A stretch of DNA of 13,254 nucleotides. Origin: a bacterium (GTDB lineage: Bacteria; Desulfobacterota; Deferrisomatia; Deferrisomatales; BM512). Positions within the stretch are counted from its first letter, which is position 1; each line of letters begins with the position of its first letter. The translations under genes and the position numbers were made by a program. The DNA is taken from NCBI GenBank assembly GCA_009724975.1, contig SRXB01000026.1:1-13254 (forward strand), given 5' to 3'. Below are positions 8,221 to 13,254 of this stretch, one piece after another. A model generated the notes under the pieces. That model did not search any database, was not told where the DNA came from, and saw only the letters and a program-made list of their open reading frames with translations.

Positions 8221-8251
8221 CCTATCGCGGCGGTGGAGCTTTGGAAGATAC

Positions 8252-9571
8252 ATGAAAAAATCCGCACCACTATTTTTAATGGCCTCGGTTTTGGCGCTTT
8301 GTCCTTCGTTGGCTATGGCCCAAGATCAGAAGCCGCAATGCGAAAAAACGCTGGAAGAGGCAGAGGCCGCCCTTGCCAGGGGACCATCGTTGGCGGAGGT
8401 TTTGAATATCGCCTATTGCGCTAGCCCCATGGTCTGGGCGGCTCAAAAAGAGTGGGAATCGGCGGTGGAGAAGGTCCGCGTGGAGAACGCGCCGCCGAAT
8501 CCGGAGCTTATGGTCGAGGGAATGTACATGACCGAAAACTTCGGCCAGTTTTCCCCCGACGACTGGACAATCAAATTCACCCAGGGAATACCCCTGCCCG
8601 GAAAGCTTGACGCGGCGGGCGAGCTGGCGGAATCGGACGCCAGACAGGCGCGGATAAGGCTGGACCAGGCCGTGAGGGAGGTCTCGCTCTCCGCAAGGGA
8701 GTCCTATGCCGACCTATACTACTACAACTCAGCCGCGAAAATCGCCGCCGAGCAGGAAGGCCTCGTAAAAACCGTCGTCGGAGCGGGCGAAAGCGCCTAC
8801 GCCTCAAGCCGCGCCTCTCTTTACGACGTGGAAAAAGCCAGAGCCCAAAGCGGTCAGGCCGCCTTCGACGCCCTTTTTCTCGAAGAGAAAAAAAAGATTG
8901 AGAGAGCAAGGCTTTCCGCGCTTTTGGGGATGGACGACGCCACCCCTATCGGGCCCCTTAGCCTTGAAGTTTCCCGGGACTGTGCCTACACGCTTGATGA
9001 AGTGTATGCGCTGGCCGAAAAAAACCTTGAAGAGATAAGGCTGGCGGACGAGGGACTGGGCAAAGCGAAAGCCATGTTGCGGGCGGCTCGCTACGAAAAC
9101 CTTCCAGAGCCCTCTCTCGGCCTTTCGTACGGGGAAAACGGGGGAGCCCGCTTCGCCGGACTCACCTTGAGTTTCATGCTGCCCGCCTGGGGAGAAAAAA
9201 ACTCGGGGAGGTTGGCCTCGGCGGAGGCGGACATAGAAAAAATGTCCAGCATGGGCAGAGCCGCCCGAAACGACGCACGCGCAATGGTCGCCGAGGCCTG
9301 GTTCGCGCTGAAAAACGCCCGCAGGCTCAACGCCCTTTACGATAACGACCTCCTTAAACAGGCTCTTGCGGCGGCCCAGTCCGCCGAGTCGCTATTTCGG
9401 CAGGGGAAGGGAACCATTAGCGATTACGCCGAGGCCCTTTCGGCTTACTACAATTTCAGCCTTGCCCGCGAAAGGGCGCTCGCCGATTCCCAAAAAGCCT
9501 TGGCGCGTCTTGAGAAACTAGCGGGTGTCGATCTCACCGCCAGGGCGGACCGGGACGGGGCGCAAAAATGA
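8252..9571 (+). CDS. TolC-family outer membrane efflux protein (CusC/CzcC-like)
   Basis: A 439-aa outer membrane channel of an RND metal efflux system. Residues 1-23 are a signal peptide (MKKSAPLF to AMA|QDQ). There is no lipobox cysteine, unlike E. coli CusC. The mature part has the alternating long helices of the family: PSLAEVLNIAYCASP near 45-60, the NPELMVEG strand entry near 83, the QGIPLPGK turn at 111-118 typical of CzcC/CusC proteins, and a second helical repeat ending near 430. The start at 8252 is preferred over an in-frame ATG at 8195 because it puts the signal peptide at the N-terminus and GGAAGA just upstream. It opens a four-gene operon and overlaps the next gene by ATGA. Its trimer would form the exit duct for the CusB-CusA pump downstream. 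Confidence 0.9.
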   Translation: MKKSAPLFLMASVLALCPSLAMAQDQKPQCEKTLEEAEAALARGPSLAEVLNIAYCASPMVWAAQKEWESAVEKVRVENAPPNPELMVEGMYMTENFGQFSPDDWTIKFTQGIPLPGKLDAAGELAESDARQARIRLDQAVREVSLSARESYADLYYYNSAAKIAAEQEGLVKTVVGAGESAYASSRASLYDVEKARAQSGQAAFDALFLEEKKKIERARLSALLGMDDATPIGPLSLEVSRDCAYTLDEVYALAEKNLEEIRLADEGLGKAKAMLRAARYENLPEPSLGLSYGENGGARFAGLTLSFMLPAWGEKNSGRLASAEADIEKMSSMGRAARNDARAMVAEAWFALKNARRLNALYDNDLLKQALAAAQSAESLFRQGKGTISDYAEALSAYYNFSLARERALADSQKALARLEKLAGVDLTARADRDGAQK

Positions 9572-11067
9572 ACAGAGCCCTTATCGCAACCTCCCTATCT
9601 TTGCTTTTGTGGCGCGCACCGGCGGCAATCGCCGATTACAGTTCCCTTAAGGGTGAAGTGGAATCTTACCGGCCCGCCGCTGTGCACCTCGGCCAGAGAA
9701 TCTCTCCCGCGCCCGCGCAAGCCCCCAAGGAAGAGCAAAAATTAAAGGCCGGCGCCCTGCTTGCCCGCTGGGAAGCGGGGGAGCAAGGCCGCCCCGTCCG
9801 CCAGTTTTACCGTCCGGAGAGGGCTCTTATCGAGAAATATATCTCCCTTGGCGATGGAGAGGGCTCGCTAGCCGTTTTGGAAAAAGATTTCACCCTGCCC
9901 GAGGCGGAGACTCTGGCTTTTTTACGAAATCCAGAAATAAAGGCGGCTTTGGCCGAACGCGAGGCTTTAAAAGAGCAGTTTGGCCAGGTTGAAGGAGTTC
10001 AGATAGCGCTTGAAAGCTACTCCAGCCTTACGCAAGGGGTCATGACCGGCGCGGGCGGCATGGAGAAGTCCGAGCCATTTCCCTTTAATTCCGTAGCCGC
10101 CCTCAAGGGCGAGGCGATAGCCGCCGACCTTGAAGCGGCTGACCAAAGGGTGGAAATCGCCAGGCGAAACGCGGTCACGGCGGCCAGAAGAGGCTACTGG
10201 GAGCTTCGTCGGGCAGTGGAGTCATCGCGTATCATGGCTTCGATGGTGGAGTTGCTGACAGCCTCCAAAGACGCCGCCCTCTCCCGCTATGCAACGGGAG
10301 GGGCCGCTTTTCCCGAGGTCACCGAGGCCGCCTCCGCACTTTTGAAGGCGCAGGACGGTCTTTTGACGATGGGTCGGGAACGCGAAAACGCCGAGGCGAT
10401 GCTCAGGGAAGCCCTTGGGCTTCCCGACGGGGCGAAAATCGGCAACCCTTCGGATGGCGGTGAAGATATTTCCCTTCCAGCGCTTGAGCCCCTTCTCTCT
10501 TCGATACCCGAAAAAAGGCAGGAGCTCTTAGCCCTTCGCGCCGAGGTTGCGAAGATGGAGAAGATGATAGCGATGCGTGAGCGGATGGCTTACCCGGGCT
10601 ATTCGCAAGGTCGTGAAAAGGAAAACCTCTCCTCTTCAGCCTCGATGGGTGGCGGCGGGCAAAACTCTGCGTCGCCAAAATCGCCCTGGTTCGTCGCCGA
10701 CGAGTATTATCTGAGAGAACAGCGAAAAATGCTTCAGGCGAAAAAAGCCGAGCTTGAAATGGCCCAAAACGCCGCCGTCCTGGATGCGCGGGTAAAGTGG
10801 TCTGCCCTTGAGACGGCTCTTCGGGAGTGGGCGCTTTACGAGGATAAGCTAAAGGAATTGGCAAGGGCGGGGCGGGAAAGCGCCGACAGGGGCTTTTCAG
10901 CCGGATCCGTCTCTTTCGGCGAAGCCCTTTTGGCAAGGGTCATGTGGTTTGACGCCAAGCTGAGCGGAGCGGGTAAAAAAGCGGCGGCCAATATAGCAAA
11001 GGCGGAACTTGAAGCCGCCACGGGGGAGAGTTTTTCGCTCCTCCCCGCTGGAGGAAACGAAAAATGA
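9568..11067 (+). CDS. Second, divergent TolC-family outer membrane efflux protein
   Basis: A 499-aa protein with a signal peptide (1-22, cut near AIA|DYS) and the helical layout of the TolC family. The first repeat runs from about residue 115 (LPEAETLAFLRNPEIKAAL) through a long helix near 185-240. The second contains the DEYYLREQRKMLQAKKAELE helix from about 378. It differs from its neighbour in three ways: about 90 extra N-terminal residues rich in Pro, Ala and charged residues; no PLPGK turn; and a low-complexity Ser/Gly/Asn segment at 345-373 where the second beta-hairpin would be expected. It overlaps the first TolC gene and the adaptor gene by ATGA at both ends, so it is a true operon member. 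It could form mixed trimers with the first protein, supply an alternative duct, or act as a periplasmic accessory. Function is inferred. Confidence 0.82.
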   Translation: MNRALIATSLSLLLWRAPAAIADYSSLKGEVESYRPAAVHLGQRISPAPAQAPKEEQKLKAGALLARWEAGEQGRPVRQFYRPERALIEKYISLGDGEGSLAVLEKDFTLPEAETLAFLRNPEIKAALAEREALKEQFGQVEGVQIALESYSSLTQGVMTGAGGMEKSEPFPFNSVAALKGEAIAADLEAADQRVEIARRNAVTAARRGYWELRRAVESSRIMASMVELLTASKDAALSRYATGGAAFPEVTEAASALLKAQDGLLTMGRERENAEAMLREALGLPDGAKIGNPSDGGEDISLPALEPLLSSIPEKRQELLALRAEVAKMEKMIAMRERMAYPGYSQGREKENLSSSASMGGGGQNSASPKSPWFVADEYYLREQRKMLQAKKAELEMAQNAAVLDARVKWSALETALREWALYEDKLKELARAGRESADRGFSAGSVSFGEALLARVMWFDAKLSGAGKKAAANIAKAELEAATGESFSLLPAGGNEK

Positions 11068-12551
11068 ACCAGAAAAAAGCCGGATCAAAGATTTTTTTCG
11101 CCATTGCCGCAATTTTAGCGATTGTCGGCGGCTTTTATTACAACGCCTCCAACCATTCGCACGAGGGCGAGCCCAAGACAGTGGGCGAGAAATACACCTG
11201 CGGAATGCACCCCTTCATTATTTCAGATACCCCCGGCAATTGCCCCATCTGCGGCATGGCGCTTACTAAAATCGAAAGCGTTCCCGAAACGGTGAGCAGC
11301 CCGGCAACGGCGAAGGAGGCGAAAAAGCCGGAGGATGATTTTTTCGCCGACCTCGGGGGAAAGCCCGTGAAGGCGGAGCATAAGATAATCTTTTACCGCA
11401 ACCCCATGAATCCGGCCATAACATCCAAAACGCCCGCCAAGGACGAGATGGGGATGGATTACATACCCGTTTACGCCGATGAGTTGGCCGGCGGCGGCGG
11501 CGTGGAGGGGTATTCGCCGGTGAAGATACCTCCCCAGAGGATGCCAATAGCCGGTCTTCGCACCGCCAGAGCCAAAATGGAATCCATGGGGCGATCTATA
11601 AGGACCGTCGGCGTCGTGGAAGCCGACGAAACGAGGATACGGCGCGTCCAGACGAAAGTCGGCGGCTGGGTTGAAAAGCTCTATGTGAATTTCAGGGGTC
11701 AGGAGGTGAAAAAAGGCGCGCCCCTCTTCTCCCTTTATTCCCCCGAGCTTTTGGCGGGCCAGCAGGAGTATCTGGAAGCGAAAAAGACAGCAGGAAAGTT
11801 CGCTTCTTCCTCCGACGAATCTTTGAGAAAGATGGGGGATGAGCTCCTTGCGGCGGCCAAAAAACGCCTTGAGCTTTTGGATGTGCCTCCCGAGGTCGTC
11901 TCGGAGCTGGACAAGGGAGGCGAGCCGAAGCGCTCAATAACCTTTTACTCGCCCGTTTCCGGCTTCGCCCTCGCCAAGGAGATTTTCGAGGGTCAGAAGA
12001 TAGAGGCGGGCATGGAGCTTTTCACCGTGGCCGACCTCTCCAGGGTCTGGGTGGTGGCCGACCTCTACGAGATGGACGCCAAAGAGGTGCGGGTCGGGTC
12101 AACGGCCCTCCTTTCACCCTCCTTTGATCCCGCAAGGGCCCTTTCGGGCAAGGTTTCCTTTCTCAGCCCAGTCCTTGAGCCGGAGACGAGGACTCTGAAG
12201 GCCCGCTTCGAGTTTCCAAACCCCGGCAACGCCTTGAAACCCGGCATCTTCGCGGACGTGAACCTTGAGGTGGAGTCCGGCGAGGGGATAACGGTGCCGG
12301 ACGGCGCGGTGATGGAAACGGGGGCGAGAAAGATTGTCTTCGTCCACAAGGGCGGGGGCGAGTTCGAGCCCCGAGAGGTGGTTCTGGGAGTCGTCGCCGA
12401 TGGCAAGGCGCAGATTCTCGGCGGCGTCGCCGAGGGTGAAGAGGTCGTGATAGACGCCAACTTCCTCCTCGATTCCGAATCGCGCCTTAGGGCGGCGCTC
12501 AGCCGTGCGGCGGCGCCCTCGCCCGAGGCCGGACACGGGGAAGGCAAATGA
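11064..12551 (+). CDS. cusB: CusB-type RND periplasmic adaptor with heavy-metal-binding modules
   Basis: A 495-aa membrane fusion protein joining the inner membrane RND pump to the outer membrane duct. Residues 10-26 form an N-terminal membrane anchor. Residues 44-67 hold a heavy-metal-binding module (YTCGMHP, then NCPICGM), with Cys46, His49, Cys60, Cys63 and Met48/65 as metal ligands. A second, degenerate copy is at about 110-137 (FYRNPMNP, then DEMGMDYIPVY), where Met replaces Cys. The adaptor core follows: barrel-sandwich and hairpin from about 193 with the CusB hallmark LYSPELLAGQQEYLEAKK, the second half of the sandwich (FYSPVSGFALAKEIFEGQ), a beta-barrel, and a membrane-proximal domain after about 409 (VPDGAVMETG). 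It overlaps both neighbours by ATGA. In CusB the N-terminus hands Cu(I) to CusA; these modules probably do this job here. Confidence 0.94.
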   Translation: MNQKKAGSKIFFAIAAILAIVGGFYYNASNHSHEGEPKTVGEKYTCGMHPFIISDTPGNCPICGMALTKIESVPETVSSPATAKEAKKPEDDFFADLGGKPVKAEHKIIFYRNPMNPAITSKTPAKDEMGMDYIPVYADELAGGGGVEGYSPVKIPPQRMPIAGLRTARAKMESMGRSIRTVGVVEADETRIRRVQTKVGGWVEKLYVNFRGQEVKKGAPLFSLYSPELLAGQQEYLEAKKTAGKFASSSDESLRKMGDELLAAAKKRLELLDVPPEVVSELDKGGEPKRSITFYSPVSGFALAKEIFEGQKIEAGMELFTVADLSRVWVVADLYEMDAKEVRVGSTALLSPSFDPARALSGKVSFLSPVLEPETRTLKARFEFPNPGNALKPGIFADVNLEVESGEGITVPDGAVMETGARKIVFVHKGGGEFEPREVVLGVVADGKAQILGGVAEGEEVVIDANFLLDSESRLRAALSRAAAPSPEAGHGEGK

Positions 12552-13254
12552 TTCCCAAGCCCCCGGCCCCCGAAGGTCATAAAGAGACGCTGATACAGCG
12601 AATTATCGGTTTTTGCGCCCACAACCGCTACCTGACCCTGCTGGCGGTGGCGGCCCTTTGCCTGATGGCGTGGCAGACCACCTCGGTCATACGCCTGGAC
12701 GCCCTCCCCGACCTCTCCGACACTCAGGTGATAATCTATTCCAAGTGGGACCGCTCCCCCGACATAATCGAAGATCAGGTCACCTACCCCATCGTCGCCT
12801 CTCTTCTCGGCGCACCTGGGGTAAAGGCGGTGCGCGGCCTCTCCGATTTCGGCTTCTCCTATGTTTACGTAATCTTCGAGGACGGCACCGACATCTACTG
12901 GGCGCGAAGCCGCGTCCTTGAGTATTTATCTAAGATACAGCCCAGGCTCCCAAGGGGGGTGCAGACCGAACTTGGCCCCGACGCCACCGGCGTCGGGTGG
13001 GTTTACCAGTACGCGCTGGTCGACGATACTAAAAAACACGGCCTTGAGGAGCTTCGCTCCTATCAGGACTGGACCTTGCGCTATGCCTTGCAGTCCGTTC
13101 CCGGGGTCGCCGAGGTGGCCTCAATAGGCGGCTACCAGAAGCAGTACCAGATAACGGTCGACCCGAATCGCCTAAGGGCCTACGGCCTCAGCCTTGAGAT
13201 GGTGGCCGATGCGGTAAGGGGCTCCAACGACGAGGTGGGGGCGAGGCTGATTGA
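12548..13254 (+). CDS. cusA: CusA-type heavy-metal RND efflux pump, N-terminal part (cut by window edge)
   Basis: The first 235 codons of an inner membrane proton-driven RND pump of the heavy-metal (HME) group; the full protein should be about 1,000-1,050 aa. A cytoplasmic N-terminal segment (LIQRIIGFCAHNR) leads into transmembrane helix 1 (about 28-44). The periplasmic porter domain then shows hallmarks shared with E. coli CusA: LDALPDLSDTQVII, EDQVTYPIV, VYVIFEDGTDIYWARSRVLE and ATGVGWVYQYAL. These fit CusA (Cu(I)/Ag(I)) better than CzcA (Co/Zn/Cd), but the metal-selecting residues in TM4 and the methionine relay lie beyond the window, so the substrate is an inference. The start overlaps the cusB stop (ATGA). 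The frame stays open to the window end. Confidence 0.93.
   Translation, partial: MIPKPPAPEGHKETLIQRIIGFCAHNRYLTLLAVAALCLMAWQTTSVIRLDALPDLSDTQVIIYSKWDRSPDIIEDQVTYPIVASLLGAPGVKAVRGLSDFGFSYVYVIFEDGTDIYWARSRVLEYLSKIQPRLPRGVQTELGPDATGVGWVYQYALVDDTKKHGLEELRSYQDWTLRYALQSVPGVAEVASIGGYQKQYQITVDPNRLRAYGLSLEMVADAVRGSNDEVGARLI

Noticed and set aside
8195..8251. Upstream in-frame ATG at 8195 as start of the first TolC protein
   Set aside because: It would bury the clear signal peptide behind 19 extra residues, and the ATG sits inside a palindrome with no ribosome binding site upstream.
12613..13127. Pro/Arg-rich frames over the cusA start
   Set aside because: They are alternative frames of cusA, whose own frame is open from 12548 to the window edge with CusA motifs throughout.

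Overview
This window looks like the replication-origin region of a Gram-negative bacterium that carries multihaem c-type cytochromes. It most resembles a deltaproteobacterium of the Desulfuromonadota/Geobacter type. The reasons are the dnaA-dnaN-recF-gyrB order, a proteobacterial-length GyrB (800 aa), a four-haem periplasmic cytochrome, a type IV pilin gene behind a sigma-54 promoter, and an outer-membrane-spanning RND metal efflux operon. The taxon is inferred from gene content and remembered families; no search was run.

Layout. Leftward (minus strand), from right to left: dnaA (5222-6565), dnaN (3868-4989), recF (2781-3860), gyrB (360-2762), then the first 46 codons of a type IV pilin (1-139). 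The last three replication genes are close together (gaps of 7 and 18 nt). The dnaA-dnaN gap (4990-5221) and the region upstream of dnaA (6566-6826) both carry DnaA-binding signals. Upstream of dnaA there are three perfect DnaA boxes. In the dnaA-dnaN gap there is a TAG/TAA trinucleotide run next to degenerate boxes and an AT-rich stretch, which looks like a bipartite, Bacillus-style unwinding origin. Genes to the right of dnaA run rightward, so transcription diverges around the origin region.

Rightward (plus strand): an uncharacterised basic-tailed protein (6827-7462), a secreted tetrahaem cytochrome c (7563-8075) closed by a strong terminator (8103-8136), and a four-gene metal efflux operon. 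That operon holds two consecutive TolC-family outer membrane proteins (8252-9571 and 9568-11067), a CusB-type adaptor with two heavy-metal-binding modules (11064-12551), and the N-terminal third or less of a CusA-type RND pump (12548 to the window edge). All three junctions are 4-nt ATGA overlaps, so the proteins are probably translated as a coupled set.

How it fits together: DnaA opens the origin and DnaN and GyrB serve the replisome. The efflux operon would carry Cu(I)/Ag(I) or a related metal from periplasm and inner membrane across the outer membrane. The cytochrome and pilin point to periplasmic electron transfer and surface appendages. No tRNA, rRNA, CRISPR array or complete mobile element was seen. 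No wholly new multi-gene system stands out. The points most worth checking are the candidate bipartite origin, the tandem TolC pair, the origin-adjacent unknown protein and the tandem 20-bp repeat downstream of gyrB.
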